NCBI RefSeq assembly: GCF_021261315.1
Contig: NZ_JAJSAX010000002.1
Coordinates: 248,001 to 312,000 of the forward strand
Length of the DNA stretch: 64,000 nucleotides
Direction of reading: 5' to 3'
Source: Epilithonimonas sp. JDS
Lineage (GTDB): Bacteria > Bacteroidota > Bacteroidia > Flavobacteriales > Weeksellaceae
Shown here: piece after piece, positions 17,784 through 27,724 of the stretch
How positions within the stretch are numbered: position 1 is the first letter of the stretch
Layout: the number at the start of each line of letters is the position of its first letter
Notes under the pieces: model-generated
The model's input: only the letters and a program-made list of their open reading frames with translations
Database searches by the model: none
Told to the model about the DNA's origin: nothing
Program-made: the position numbers and the translations under genes

Positions 17784-18920
17784 ATGAAAAAACTATTCAG
17801 AATCGAGATTGATGTTAACAGAATCTACGGTCTGGACATTATGAGATTTTTCGCTATTATGTCAGTCGTAATTTCGCACGCCGCAACGCTTCTCTCTGAT
17901 AAAATTAAAAAAATAACGGAATATTTTGCGTTTGATGGAGTGTCTATCTTTTTTGTACTGAGTGGTTTTTTAATTGGAGGAATTCTTATTAAGCTGATCA
18001 ATAATAAAGGCATCAATAGCAAAGTCATCAAAAATTTCTGGATCAGAAGATGGTTCAGAACCATACCAAATTATTTCCTGATACTTACAGTCCTTGTACT
18101 ATTACACACTCTTTACGATCCAAATTTCAGTTTTAGAGATTCCTTGAAATATTTCTATTTCTCGCAAAATATTTATACACCACATCCTGCTCATTTCTTT
18201 CCCGAAGCCTGGAGTTTGAGTGTAGAGGAATGGTTTTATCTCATACTGCCTTTATTGATAATGACGCTGTCTTTCACATTTAAAGGATCCCAAAGAACAG
18301 CAATATTAGTAAGTTGTCTTCTGATAATTGTGTCCGTAACTCTTTTCAGAAGTTACAGATATTTCTCGCTATCAGATTTGAATATTTCGGGCTGGGATAT
18401 ATTTTTCCGAAAACAGGTCATCACAAGATTGGACAGTCTTATGTTTGGCGTTTTAGCTGCGTATTGTCACTTTTACCATTACAAAAGTTGGATCAGGCAT
18501 AAGAAATTGCTCCTGGTGATTGGCGTTGCTCTTATTTTATTCGAAAGATTCTACCTTTCACAATATATACCAATTAGCAGTTTCTACGCCTGCGTTCTCA
18601 GTTTTACCCTTGTTTCTGCCGCCACAGCAATGTTGTTGCCGTTTCTCAACGAGTTTAAAGCTGTTAAAGGTGGATTATTGTTTAGAGTAATAACTTACAT
18701 CAGTTTGATATCTTATTCAATGTATCTGATTAACTACACACTGATCCAAAAATTTATGATTAATGCAATTCCGTGGGAATATCTGTCAGACAATTATAAA
18801 ATTATCATGGTTGTTAGATATGGATTTTACTGGGCGCTTGTCATTTTAATGTCAATTCTTATTTACAAATATTTTGAGATCCCGATGACCAAAATGAGAG
18901 AAAAGTTCCGCCAGAGATAA
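17784..18920 (+). CDS. Acyltransferase family 3 membrane protein (OafA-like)
   Basis: 378 residues, about ten helices. Family signs: YGLDIMRFFAIMSVVISHA at the N-terminus with the conserved membrane His, FVLSGFLIGG, RRWFRTIPNYF and the WSLSVEEWFYLILP motif near residue 148. Such enzymes O-acylate sugars of surface polysaccharides or peptidoglycan from acyl-CoA. There is no periplasmic SGNH domain. No glycosyltransferases are adjacent, so the acceptor is unknown. A TAAATTTG box lies at 17753-17760. Confidence 0.85.
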   Translation: MKKLFRIEIDVNRIYGLDIMRFFAIMSVVISHAATLLSDKIKKITEYFAFDGVSIFFVLSGFLIGGILIKLINNKGINSKVIKNFWIRRWFRTIPNYFLILTVLVLLHTLYDPNFSFRDSLKYFYFSQNIYTPHPAHFFPEAWSLSVEEWFYLILPLLIMTLSFTFKGSQRTAILVSCLLIIVSVTLFRSYRYFSLSDLNISGWDIFFRKQVITRLDSLMFGVLAAYCHFYHYKSWIRHKKLLLVIGVALILFERFYLSQYIPISSFYACVLSFTLVSAATAMLLPFLNEFKAVKGGLLFRVITYISLISYSMYLINYTLIQKFMINAIPWEYLSDNYKIIMVVRYGFYWALVILMSILIYKYFEIPMTKMREKFRQR

Positions 18921-19086
18921 TTTAAAAACATCTGTCGCATCAAGATTTCTCGACACTTCACAAAACTGTGATATTGCTGGCTTTAAATGATTTTACTAAC
19001 AAAACGATTTTTAAAATTCAGGAAGAGAAATTAGTTTAATAATCTTGCGGAATTAAAGTTAAATTTGAATCACATAATTCCTAAAG

Positions 19087-19971
19087 ATGAAACAAATACT
19101 GACTTCTCTCCTATTCTCCATATCCGCATTGTTGATAGCACAAAACCAAATGCCGACGCCGGATGAAGTTCGTGTCTCAATAGCAAAAAGCATCACAGAT
19201 TTGAATGTGAAACCGGAATCTGTAACATTCGTCGAAAATAAGTTTGTAGATTCTATTCCCATCAGGATTTATAATCCCAATCCTAGAAAGAAGTTGCCCA
19301 TCATTTATCTCGTTCACGGCGCAGTTTGGGTAGCCGGCGATCTGGAAACCCACGACAACATCTGCCGTTATCTCGCCAATCATACCGAAGCAATTGTTGT
19401 GGCAGTCCATTACAGAAGAGCGCCGGAATACAAATTTCCTGCTGCTTTTGATGACAGCTACTCAGTTATGAAATGGATTTCGTCCAACAGCGAAAAACTC
19501 AACAGCGATGGGAAACTCATATTGATCGGCGACAGCGCAGGCGGACAATTGGTTGCTTCGCTTTGTTTGATGAATGCCTCGGTGGAAAAACCAATCCCTG
19601 TAACGGCGCAGGTACTTGTAGATCCTGCTTTGGATCTTTCGAATGGCTCAGATTCTTATTCTGCTTACGGTTTTTTCATTGATTGGTATCTGCATAAAAC
19701 AGACAACACCAATGATCTCCGCATATCGCCTCTTCTGGCAAAAGACTTTACGAAAGTTCCTAAAACCATCATAGCAGTCGCAGAGCACGACAGAATCAGT
19801 GATGAAGGCGAACGTTATCATAAGAAACTTTTGGATGCTGGCGTGAGTTCAGTTTTATATGTTCAGCCAAATGTGGGTCATCTTGGGGCCGATTGGTGTG
19901 CGGGAAGTGAGAGAGCTTTTCCGACGATGAAATTTGTTGTGGAAGAGTTGAAAAAAGTTTTGGAAGAATGA
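19087..19971 (+). CDS. Secreted alpha/beta hydrolase, hormone-sensitive-lipase-type esterase
   Basis: 294 residues. Signal peptide (MKQILTSLLFSISALLIAQ). Oxyanion region YLVHGAVW in place of the usual HGGG/HGG, then nucleophile motif GDSAGGQ (Ser about 149), acid Asp in AEHDRISDEG (about 239) and His in NVGHLG (about 265). This is the layout of HSL/acetyl-esterase family IV enzymes, acting on short acyl esters. The HGG to HGA change may affect the oxyanion hole. TTTA...TAAATTTG spacing upstream (about 19036-19070) could be its promoter. Monocistronic. Confidence 0.85.
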   Translation: MKQILTSLLFSISALLIAQNQMPTPDEVRVSIAKSITDLNVKPESVTFVENKFVDSIPIRIYNPNPRKKLPIIYLVHGAVWVAGDLETHDNICRYLANHTEAIVVAVHYRRAPEYKFPAAFDDSYSVMKWISSNSEKLNSDGKLILIGDSAGGQLVASLCLMNASVEKPIPVTAQVLVDPALDLSNGSDSYSAYGFFIDWYLHKTDNTNDLRISPLLAKDFTKVPKTIIAVAEHDRISDEGERYHKKLLDAGVSSVLYVQPNVGHLGADWCAGSERAFPTMKFVVEELKKVLEE

Positions 19972-20110
19972 AATTGATGAGAAGTCAAAGAATAAAATCA
20001 ACAAGAGTAAATAGATTATTTATAAGTTTTATTTAACAAAGTTTGTGAATTTTTGTGAGGAAAAATGGCTGCGGATCTAGCTATATTTACTTCAACAAAA
20101 ACTTTTGACA

Positions 20111-20926
20111 ATGAAAAACATTTACATTTTAATTTTACTTTTTTTATTCAATTTTACTTTCGGGCAAAACAAACAATTTCTCTACGAATACAAGTTCATT
20201 CCCGACTCCACTAACAAAGCGGATATCCGCACCGAAATGATGGTTCTGAATATCCAGAAAGACAGATCCGAATTTTATAGTTTTGAAAGATATTCCATAG
20301 ATTCTACAATGCTGGTTGCTGTGAATAAAGGTTTATTTGCACCGGCTCCGGACAAGGAAACGGTGAATGACAGAATTATAAAATACCCTAATTCTAATCA
20401 GATCGTTTATAACACATTCGTGGTGTGGGACAAATACAAAGTGAAACAAGATGTCCAGTTCGATTGGAAGCTGACCAATGAGTTTGCCAAAATCCTGAAT
20501 TACGATGTCCAAAAAGCGACGACAGAATTTGGAGGCAGAAAATGGACAGCCTGGTTTACGAAAGAAATCCCAATTCCCGACGGCCCTTACAAATTCAAAG
20601 GTTTACCGGGCTTAATTCTAAAACTGGAAGACAGTAATAAAAATCACGTTTTTGAGATGAAAGGAATCAAGTCTGGTCAGGAACAATTCGTCTATCCGAA
20701 TTTGGGTAGCTACAAAGAATTTGAACTTAATAACACTCAATTCCTTAAAAAATTTAAAGATTTCCGTCAAAACCCTACTGCAGGTTTAGCAAGCATTATT
20801 CCTGACCAACGAGACTCAGAAGGCAAATTCAGAACTTCAGCCGAAATTATAAAGGAACTGAATCAGCAGTGGATGGAAAGACTTGCAAAAGACAATAATC
20901 TGATCGAATTAAATCTTTTGAAATAA
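20111..20926 (+). CDS. GLPGLI family protein
   Basis: 271 residues from ATG 20111 (a TTG two codons earlier is not needed). Signal peptide ending TFGQ. The family-defining motif appears as FKGLPGLILKLEDS around residue 170, with WTAWFTKEIPIPDGPYKF just before it, as in other GLPGLI proteins. The family is abundant in Flavobacteriia and its role is unknown; many members sit beside TonB receptors, but this one does not. Predicted periplasmic or surface protein. Confidence 0.9.
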   Translation: MKNIYILILLFLFNFTFGQNKQFLYEYKFIPDSTNKADIRTEMMVLNIQKDRSEFYSFERYSIDSTMLVAVNKGLFAPAPDKETVNDRIIKYPNSNQIVYNTFVVWDKYKVKQDVQFDWKLTNEFAKILNYDVQKATTEFGGRKWTAWFTKEIPIPDGPYKFKGLPGLILKLEDSNKNHVFEMKGIKSGQEQFVYPNLGSYKEFELNNTQFLKKFKDFRQNPTAGLASIIPDQRDSEGKFRTSAEIIKELNQQWMERLAKDNNLIELNLLK

Positions 20927-21025
20927 ATATCTAGTTAAGACCATAAAGTTATTTAGATTCATTAAAAATAACTTTGCGACACCGTCTTTTTTAACTATTT
21001 TTACCTCATTAAATTTAATCGAAAA

Positions 21026-21511
21026 ATGAGAAAACTAATATTCGGAGGCATACTCACTTTAGGAGGATTGATGATCGCCAACGCTCAGTGCAAAACAGTT
21101 TCCACGCTGACAGAAAATTTTGACACCTGGAAAGACATCAATTCCTGTTGGTCTGTTCAGAAAGGAAAAGCAATGCTGTACGCCAGTGAGAAGAAGATCA
21201 TCTTCTATTCTATGAATGATCCAAAAGAAAATATGTACCTCATCACACCAAAGATCAAAGCGGGAAACTACACGCTAAGCCTTGATGTGACGGATAATGG
21301 AGGAGAAACAACTTTGGAAATCCTGTCCATCCAAAACGCTTTAAACCCTAAAACTTTTGCCACCATCGCAAAACCTGTGAAAATTGGAAAAGACAAAAAA
21401 GTATTCAACATCTCATTGAAAAAAGACAGCAATTTGGGTCTAAAAGTAATGCTGAATGGCGTGCATCAAGCCGTTTATTTGGACAATCTTTCTTTGAAAC
21501 CGAGAAAATAA
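21026..21511 (+). CDS. Secreted protein with jelly-roll-like domain
   Basis: 161 residues. Signal peptide (ends MIANAQ), then an all-beta domain: TENFDTWKDINSCWSVQKG, YLITPKIKAGNYTLSLDV, VYLDNLSLKPRK. The FD...W...YLITP...DNLSL pattern is that of choice-of-anchor-J/cleaved-adhesin-like carbohydrate-binding folds attached to many type IX substrates, but no sorting domain follows. A TAACTTTG box lies about 55 bases upstream. Role unknown. Confidence 0.65.
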   Translation: MRKLIFGGILTLGGLMIANAQCKTVSTLTENFDTWKDINSCWSVQKGKAMLYASEKKIIFYSMNDPKENMYLITPKIKAGNYTLSLDVTDNGGETTLEILSIQNALNPKTFATIAKPVKIGKDKKVFNISLKKDSNLGLKVMLNGVHQAVYLDNLSLKPRK

Positions 21512-21545
21512 ACGACAGATTTTTCAATCTTATTAGTATAGAATG

Positions 21546-21574
21546 AACCTTCAGACATTTCTGGAGGTTTTTGT
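21546..21574 (+). terminator. Terminator of the jelly-roll protein gene
   Basis: AACCTTCAG / CTGGAGGTT stem with a 6-nt loop, then T-rich sequence. Confidence 0.7.
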
Positions 21575-21631
21575 TTTAATTGGATATAACATCTTTCCAT
21601 TTATTTACAACACATTCCATTCTATTTTTCA

Positions 21632-21653
21632 GAAATTTGTAATTGTAAATTTC
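21632..21653. promoter_or_regulatory. Inverted repeat just upstream of the P-ATPase gene
   Basis: GAAATTT and AAATTTC arms, 8 bases apart, end six bases before the ATG. They could be an operator; AT-rich content makes chance possible. Confidence 0.3.
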
Positions 21654-21658
21654 AAATA

Positions 21659-24307
21659 ATGGAAAACCACACTCACCATAATCACGACAACCTTCACCCA
21701 AACCAAAGAATTTCTCCAAGTTCCGTCTATTATTGCCCGATGGAATGCGAAGGCGAGAAACTCTACTTCAAGCAAGGCCGATGTACGGTCTGCAATATGT
21801 TTCTCGTTCCGATTGAAGAAAGAGAAGACCAACGAAACAAACCGAAGACCTATTCCAAAACCAATCTTCCGGAAAGTTTCAAAGATAAAATCGGTGAATA
21901 CTTTTGCCCCATGTTCTGCGAAAGTGACAAAACCTACGAATCAGATTCCGGTTGCCCGGTTTGTCATATGCATTTGGAGGAAATCACAGAAGATTTGGTC
22001 ATAAGTCAGAAGCTGGAAGCTGGAAGTTCACACACACAGCAAAACACCAAAAACCATACACCAAACACCCATCAAGAAGGAAAATACTATTGCCCAATGT
22101 TTTGCGAAGGCGACAAGGTTTACGATTCCAACATTGGCTGTCCGGTCTGCGGAATGGATCTCGTAAAGATTCCCGAAAAGAAGGCCACAGAATATACTTG
22201 CCCGATGCATCCGGAAATTACCCAAAACGAACCCGGCAATTGTCCGATCTGCGGTATGGATCTCGTCCCAAAACCTTCCAAAAACAATGATCACGAAGAC
22301 GAAACGTACAAAATCCTGAAAAGAAAATTTTGGATTTCCGTCGCATTCTCGGTTCCGGTTTTTATTTTATCAATGGGCGGAATGTGGATTGAATGGCCAT
22401 TTTCGCATCAGGTTCAGGCGATTTTGGAATTAATATTATCGATTCCTGTCATTTTCTACGCAGGCTGGTTTATCCTGAAGCGTGGCTGGGTTTCTTTCAA
22501 AACCTGGAATCTGAATATGTTTTCATTAATCGCTTTGGGTGTTGCAGCGGCATTAATTTTCAGTTTGGTTGCATTAATAAATCCAAATATTTTGCCTCAC
22601 GAATTAGCTCACGGCGATTCTGTTCCACTCTATTTTGAGTCTGTTTGTGTGATCCTGACTTTGGTGATAATGGGACAAATGCTGGAAGCCAGTGCGCACC
22701 AAAGAACCGGGAAAGCCATTGAAGCATTGATGAACCTATCGCCTGATACCGCCAATCTGGTTGAGAATGGAAATGAGAAGAAAGTTGCTTTATCCGAAAT
22801 TAAAGTCAATGATATTTTAAGAGTAAAACCCGGCGAAAAAATCCCTGTGGACGGAACGATTTCGGAAGGAAATTCCAATATCGATGAATCGATGATTACG
22901 GGCGAACCGATTCCTGTAGAGAAAAAATCCGGCGATAAAGTTACTTCCGGAACCATCAATGGCAACGGATCTTTCCTGATGAAAACTGAAAAAATAGGCG
23001 ACGAAACCCTGCTTTCCAAGATCATCAAAATGGTGAATGATGCCAGCAGAACCAAAGCACCAATTCAGAAACTTGCCGATAAAGTTTCCAGGATATTTGT
23101 TCCGACTGTGATTGCGATTTCTGTTTTAACATTTGTTTTATGGTATATTTTCGGAGGTGAAAATAAATTAACTTATGCTTTTGTAAACGCCGTTGCTGTC
23201 TTGATTGTCGCTTGCCCTTGCGCTCTCGGATTGGCAACACCTATGAGTCTGATGGTCGGAATTGGGAAGGGTGCGCAGAATGGAATCCTAATCAAGAATG
23301 CTGAAGCCTTGGAAGAAATGCACAAAATCAATGTGCTCATAACCGATAAAACCGGAACGTTGACTGAAGGTAAACCAAGCTTAGAAAACATAGAGACTTT
23401 TGAAAACGCAGATCAAAATGAAATCCTGAAACTAGCCGCTTCACTCAATCAAAATTCCGAACATCCATTGTCCAATGCCGTTTTGAATCAATTTAAAAAA
23501 TCCTTCGACTCCGCTCAGGATGACAAGTTTGATAAAGTAGAAAACTTTGAAAATATCTCAGGGAAAGGCGTGAGAGGAATCATTAATCAAGAAGAAATTC
23601 TGCTGGGAAATGAATCTTTATTAAAACATTTTAATATTAATGTCCCGGAAGATTTAAAACAAAAAGTCATTGCAAAACAAAACGAAGCGAAAACCATTTC
23701 TTACTTGGCAAAAGGCGGAAAAGTGCTGGGATTTTTAAGTTTTTCCGACCAAATCAAACCAACATCAAACCAAGCCATTCAATTTCTTCAAAGTCAGAAT
23801 ATCGAAGTGATCATGATGACCGGCGATAATGAAAACACCGCAAAAGCTGTAGCTGAAGAACTCGGCATCAAGAACTTCAAAGCCAATTGTCTTCCTGAAG
23901 ATAAAATGAACGAGATCAAAAAACTTCAAAGTGGAGGAAAAATCGTGGCAATGACAGGCGACGGAATCAATGATGCGCCAGCTTTGGCACAAGCCAACAT
24001 CGGAATTGCGATGGGAACAGGAACTGATGTGGCGATTGAAAGTGCAGAAATCACTCTGGTAAAAGGCGATATTCTCGGCGTTGCAAAAGCGAAAATCCTC
24101 AGTGAAAAATTATTGAGAAACATCAAAGAAAATTTGTTCTTCGCCTTTATTTATAACGTTTTGGGAATTCCGCTCGCCGCAGGATTGCTCTACCCTTTCT
24201 TCGGCATTTTATTGAGTCCGATGATTGCGGCCGCAGCAATGAGTTTCAGTTCGGTCTCCGTAATCCTGAATTCTTTGAGACTGAATAATGCGAAGCTGGA
24301 TATTTGA
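21659..24307 (+). CDS. Copper-type heavy-metal P1B ATPase with four N-terminal metal-binding motifs
   Basis: 882 residues; ATP-driven metal exporter of the inner membrane. The N-terminus holds four CPMxxE...CxxC/H modules of the heavy-metal-binding (HMBD) type, at about residues 22-50, 80-108, 140-170 and 180-205. The last is the classical YTCPMHPE...CPICGMDL. The transmembrane CPC motif ([11 protein letters not shown], about 517), TGEP, phosphorylation site DKTGTLT (about 561), SEHPLS and [12 protein letters not shown] (about 766) are all present. CPC and the module type point to Cu(I). A 25-bp dispersed repeat is embedded in the frame at 23501-23525 (residues about 615-622, FDSAQDDK). Confidence 0.92.
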   Translation: MENHTHHNHDNLHPNQRISPSSVYYCPMECEGEKLYFKQGRCTVCNMFLVPIEEREDQRNKPKTYSKTNLPESFKDKIGEYFCPMFCESDKTYESDSGCPVCHMHLEEITEDLVISQKLEAGSSHTQQNTKNHTPNTHQEGKYYCPMFCEGDKVYDSNIGCPVCGMDLVKIPEKKATEYTCPMHPEITQNEPGNCPICGMDLVPKPSKNNDHEDETYKILKRKFWISVAFSVPVFILSMGGMWIEWPFSHQVQAILELILSIPVIFYAGWFILKRGWVSFKTWNLNMFSLIALGVAAALIFSLVALINPNILPHELAHGDSVPLYFESVCVILTLVIMGQMLEASAHQRTGKAIEALMNLSPDTANLVENGNEKKVALSEIKVNDILRVKPGEKIPVDGTISEGNSNIDESMITGEPIPVEKKSGDKVTSGTINGNGSFLMKTEKIGDETLLSKIIKMVNDASRTKAPIQKLADKVSRIFVPTVIAISVLTFVLWYIFGGENKLTYAFVNAVAVLIVACPCALGLATPMSLMVGIGKGAQNGILIKNAEALEEMHKINVLITDKTGTLTEGKPSLENIETFENADQNEILKLAASLNQNSEHPLSNAVLNQFKKSFDSAQDDKFDKVENFENISGKGVRGIINQEEILLGNESLLKHFNINVPEDLKQKVIAKQNEAKTISYLAKGGKVLGFLSFSDQIKPTSNQAIQFLQSQNIEVIMMTGDNENTAKAVAEELGIKNFKANCLPEDKMNEIKKLQSGGKIVAMTGDGINDAPALAQANIGIAMGTGTDVAIESAEITLVKGDILGVAKAKILSEKLLRNIKENLFFAFIYNVLGIPLAAGLLYPFFGILLSPMIAAAAMSFSSVSVILNSLRLNNAKLDI
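23501..23525 (+). repeat. 25-bp dispersed repeat inside the P-ATPase gene
   Basis: TCCTTCGACTCCGCTCAGGATGACA differs at two positions from the reverse complement of 51456-51480. Here it is read as FDSAQDD in a loop of the nucleotide-binding domain. Confidence 0.7.
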
Positions 24308-24311
24308 TTTG

Positions 24312-24442
24312 AACCACAAAAGTCACAAAAGGAAATTGTTAAACTGATGATTGAAAAGAGCAAAAAAGTAAATCTAATGAAAATTTTTTTGAACTTTCAT
24401 CTGCATAAAATTTAATTATAAACTTTTGTGACTTTTGTGGTT
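24312..24442. repeat. MITE-like inverted-end element, copy R2
   Basis: Ends AACCACAAAAGTCACAAAAG and CTTTTGTGACTTTTGTGGTT are near-perfect inverted repeats about 130 bases apart, with an AT-rich unrelated middle. Confidence 0.75.
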
Positions 24443-24451
24443 TCAAAAATA

Positions 24452-24485
24452 AAAAACGGCACCGGAAAAATCCCGATGCCGTTTC
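24452..24485 (-). terminator. Terminator of the TonB receptor gene
   Basis: Minus strand AAACGGCATCGGGA / TCCGGTGCCGTTTTTT stem-loop with T run. Confidence 0.8.
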
Positions 24486-24519
24486 AAAACAAATATAAAA
24501 CCTTAAAAAAATCGTCTGA

Positions 24520-27372
24520 TTAAAATGATACCGTCAGTCTGCTGAACACATATCTTCCATTCTGTCCAAACTGAGAAGTCGAACGGGAATAGATAAACTG
24601 GTCATTATTGGTAGAAGCCGTAACGTTTTTGGTCGGATAAATATCAAATAAGTTATTGGTTCCAACCGTCAAGTTGAAATTTTTGCTGATGTTGTAACCT
24701 ACAGACAAATCTGTCACGATTTTATCAGAAATCAATTGGTGCTCGTTTAGCAAAGCTACACCATCACCATTCAGGTCAACGCTGTCAGCACCGTGAACTC
24801 TGCCGTAATAAGTGTTTCTCAGATAGAAAACGAAATCATTCCACGTTAAACTGTGAGACAAACTCGCTTTTACTTTCGGAACTGAATCTTCTAAATAAAT
24901 TCTGGATTTCTCCGAGAAATAGGTATTTTCCAATCCTGCATTTTTCAACAAATCAGAAGCGTGGATATCGCCAACTTTCTGAGTCTTGTTGAAGTTGATC
25001 GCAAAATCATTGTTGAATCTGAAGCTTTCCTTTTTGTAAGAATGGCTGATCACGACATCCAAACCTTTTGTTTCTGTGTCAATAGAGTTTGCAAAAAACT
25101 GAGCAGCGTTCACATTATTTCTGTCCAATTCATCTCTCACCGCCTGCAAGTTCGGGTTTGTTGTTATCTGTGCATCTGTAGGTCTTGCAAATTGATCCGT
25201 CAACACAATTCTGTCATCGATTCTGATGAAATAAGCATCTGCTGTAATATTCAAATTCAATGATGGGATTTTATAGGTAAAACCAGTGCTAACAGATTTT
25301 GAAGTTTCCTGTTTCAGCTTATTAATTCCCAAACCTCTCGCAACCGCAGAATCGTTGCTAAAAGTTCCTACCTCTACCAAAGTCGGCTGAGGATTGGGAT
25401 TTTCCGGAGTTGCAGGAAGGGTTGTGAATAATGTTGAAGTTGTGTTATAGTAAATCTGATGAATCGATGGTGCTCGGAAACCTGTGGAGCCTGCGAAACG
25501 GAAATTAAGATCGCTTGAAAGTTTAATTCTGGATGCCAATTTGTAATTGAACGTTGATCCAAAATCAGAATAATCCTCATAACGTACTGCTGCATCTACC
25601 AAAAGCCAGTTGGTAAAGTTGAATTCTACATCAGCATATCCGGCATACGCATTTCTGTTTCTGTTGGTTGCATTCTCTGCTCTGAAACCTGAAAATACCT
25701 GAGAACTTCCTGCTAATTGAGCTCCAAAGAAATCGGTTGGCTTCAAAGAGCTTGGCGTTGTAGGCGTCTGCGGGTTTCCATTGATATCATAAGCCGTGTA
25801 AGACGCTTCTTCTCCCGGATTGATTTTGAAATTCTCGTGACGCTGCTCTGCTCCGAAAGCCACGTTAACCCCTTCCAAAAGGTCAAACGATTTGCTGAAA
25901 TCCAGGTTAACTGTGTTCTGCAAAAACTGCAATCCACCTGCTTTGAACGTATTTGGAGAATTAAATCTCAAACTTGTATTGCCTGTATTTTCAATCGTGT
26001 AATCAAAACTGTTTTGTCCGAAAGTATTACTGAAATCTACATTCCAGCCATCCCATTTTCCTTTGATCCCCGCAGATAAAGAAACATCCTGAATTTTGGT
26101 ATGAATCTCCGGAAGATAACCGTCAATGTTGAGTCCTGTAAATGTCCTTGCCTGATTTGGTCGTCTGTAAAAACCGCCGGAAGCGCCATCTCTGATGGAA
26201 TAGCCGCCGAAAGTATAAACTTTCCAGTCATCATCCAATGGTACTTCTGCGTTCAGGAAGAGCTGGTGGTTATTCAGTTTGGACTGTCCGACCTGCATGT
26301 TGAAGTCATTTCTGGTCTGTCCTCTGTAAGCAAGTTCATTATCGGTCACATTTGCGCCCAGCAAAGCTTGCAAAGCGGTAATCGTTGACGCACCCTGAAT
26401 ATTAGATTGTAATGTCGTATTATTAGCCTGAGCAATTGAATTAAAATAACTTACACCCTGAGAATATTGATGGATAAGGTTTACAAATTCCTGTTCGCCT
26501 GGTGTTCCTTTCAAATTCCCGATATTATTAAAATAAGAAGAAAGATTCACGCCATTTTCCGCAGCTCTTTTCTCAATCGCATTGTAGGCGTTGTAGATAC
26601 TTCCACTTTCCGTTCCCGCTCTTCTGGTAGGATCACGGAATTGGGAAGACCAGGTTAGGTTGTAAAAACCACCTTTGCTTCCAATCTTATTTCCGTAATT
26701 TAAATCCAACTGATACTGCTGACCGTCGTAGTTTCCTGTGTGATCCTTAGCTGCATTAGTCAAATAGCCTCCGTAGTTCAATTGTCCTGTTAATCTTCCT
26801 GTATCTCTTTTCAATTGAAGATTCATCACACCTGCGATAGCGTCAGAACCATATTGAGCTGATGCACCGTCTCTCAAAACCTCGATTCTGGAAAGTGCAA
26901 ATGCCGGAATTGCATTAAGGTCAGTTCCAACAGTTCCTCTTCCCGGCGCACCATTCACATTAACTAATGCAGAAGTGTGTCTTCGTTTTCCATTAACCAA
27001 AACCAAAGTCTGATCTGGCCCCAAACCTCTCAGCTGAGCAGGATCTGAATGATCCGACCCATCTGCATTGGTCTGAATCGTAGATGTAAAAGAAGGTGCA
27101 ATGGTATTAAGGATTTGATTGATGTTGGTTTGCGGCAAAGTCTGCTGAATGTCCTTCAGATTGAAAACATCTACCGGCACCGGACTGTCTGCTTTTGATC
27201 TTCCGCCACTTCTGGATCCCACAAGGACCACTTCTTCAATTTGTTTGTCTGATGCAGAATCCTTCACAGGTTTTATTTCCTGAGCCTGTGCAAATGTAAT
27301 CCCGGAAAAGAAAATCACCGCTGCTGTGAGCGCAATCCCTTTCCCTGAATTAATAATAGTTACTTTGTTCAT
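24520..27372 (-). CDS. TonB-dependent outer-membrane receptor under SAM riboswitch control
   Basis: 950 residues. Signal peptide about 1-29 (ends TFAQAQ), a plug domain (about 45-170, with QIEEVVLVGSRSGG as TonB-box-like start and LVLVNGKRRH, IEVLRDGASAQYGSDAIAGV), then a 22-strand-type barrel ending in an aromatic residue (FSRLTVSF). There is no carboxypeptidase-like N-terminal domain and no SusD partner, so a small-nutrient receptor is more likely than a polysaccharide one. A SAM-I riboswitch in the leader predicts expression when S-adenosylmethionine is low. This suggests uptake of methionine or a methionine precursor, which is an inference. Single gene. Confidence 0.92.
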   Translation of the reverse strand: MNKVTIINSGKGIALTAAVIFFSGITFAQAQEIKPVKDSASDKQIEEVVLVGSRSGGRSKADSPVPVDVFNLKDIQQTLPQTNINQILNTIAPSFTSTIQTNADGSDHSDPAQLRGLGPDQTLVLVNGKRRHTSALVNVNGAPGRGTVGTDLNAIPAFALSRIEVLRDGASAQYGSDAIAGVMNLQLKRDTGRLTGQLNYGGYLTNAAKDHTGNYDGQQYQLDLNYGNKIGSKGGFYNLTWSSQFRDPTRRAGTESGSIYNAYNAIEKRAAENGVNLSSYFNNIGNLKGTPGEQEFVNLIHQYSQGVSYFNSIAQANNTTLQSNIQGASTITALQALLGANVTDNELAYRGQTRNDFNMQVGQSKLNNHQLFLNAEVPLDDDWKVYTFGGYSIRDGASGGFYRRPNQARTFTGLNIDGYLPEIHTKIQDVSLSAGIKGKWDGWNVDFSNTFGQNSFDYTIENTGNTSLRFNSPNTFKAGGLQFLQNTVNLDFSKSFDLLEGVNVAFGAEQRHENFKINPGEEASYTAYDINGNPQTPTTPSSLKPTDFFGAQLAGSSQVFSGFRAENATNRNRNAYAGYADVEFNFTNWLLVDAAVRYEDYSDFGSTFNYKLASRIKLSSDLNFRFAGSTGFRAPSIHQIYYNTTSTLFTTLPATPENPNPQPTLVEVGTFSNDSAVARGLGINKLKQETSKSVSTGFTYKIPSLNLNITADAYFIRIDDRIVLTDQFARPTDAQITTNPNLQAVRDELDRNNVNAAQFFANSIDTETKGLDVVISHSYKKESFRFNNDFAINFNKTQKVGDIHASDLLKNAGLENTYFSEKSRIYLEDSVPKVKASLSHSLTWNDFVFYLRNTYYGRVHGADSVDLNGDGVALLNEHQLISDKIVTDLSVGYNISKNFNLTVGTNNLFDIYPTKNVTASTNNDQFIYSRSTSQFGQNGRYVFSRLTVSF

Positions 27373-27399
27373 ATATTCTAAATTTTACGTTTTATAAAT

Positions 27400-27434
27400 A
27401 AAAAAACTTCTCCCAGACAAGTCCGGAAGAAGTT
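27400..27434 (-). terminator. Riboswitch expression-platform terminator
   Basis: Minus strand AACTTCTTCCGGAC-TTG-TCTGGGAGAAGTT followed by at least six T, between the aptamer and the start codon at 27372. Ideal as a SAM-induced intrinsic terminator. Confidence 0.85.
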
Positions 27435-27473
27435 ATATAAGGATACGTTTGGTCCAATAATAAAAACTTTTAA

Positions 27474-27575
27474 ACTTATCTTTCCTTTTTTCAAAGGCTG
27501 AATGCAACACCTTTCCTTTCGGCAGGTTGTTAAGACGTCAATAGGTCAGTTCCCTCGGTCTTTCTTAATAAGTAT
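27474..27575 (-). ncRNA. SAM-I (S-box) riboswitch aptamer
   Basis: Minus-strand order of conserved blocks: P1 5' strand ACTTATTAAGAAAG; GAGGGAACTGACC; TATTGACGTCTTAACAACC; AAGGTGTTGCATTCA; P1 3' strand GAAAGATAAGT. These match the S-box core (GAGGGA, ctGgCCc, GcAACC, GGTGc, AAAGATAAG) in order and spacing. ACTTAT pairs with ATAAGT to close P1. The aptamer binds S-adenosylmethionine; with the terminator at 27400-27434 it would switch off the TonB receptor when SAM is abundant. Confidence 0.88.
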
Positions 27576-27598
27576 GACAGCAATTCGTAATCACAGCG

Positions 27599-27632
27599 CA
27601 AAAGTAGGGTCTTCGGTTTAATCCATCCAAAT
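27599..27632 (-). promoter_or_regulatory. Promoter of the riboswitch/TonB-receptor transcript
   Basis: Minus strand TTTG at 27632-27629 and a TAC-T-run-G box (near TAnnTTTG) at about 27607-27599, some 21 bases apart. It ends about 25 bases before the aptamer. A TCATAC/GTATGA inverted repeat (27639-27657) sits just upstream of it. Confidence 0.6.
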
Positions 27633-27724
27633 TTATTTCATACTAATTTGGTATGATAAATATCATATTGATTTTAATCCACTGATATAATGCGGATTGG
27701 CATAAAAATTAATCAATAGTAAAT

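Noticed and set aside
24520-27372. SusC-type polysaccharide receptor
   Set aside because: No carboxypeptidase-like N-terminal domain and no SusD gene adjacent.
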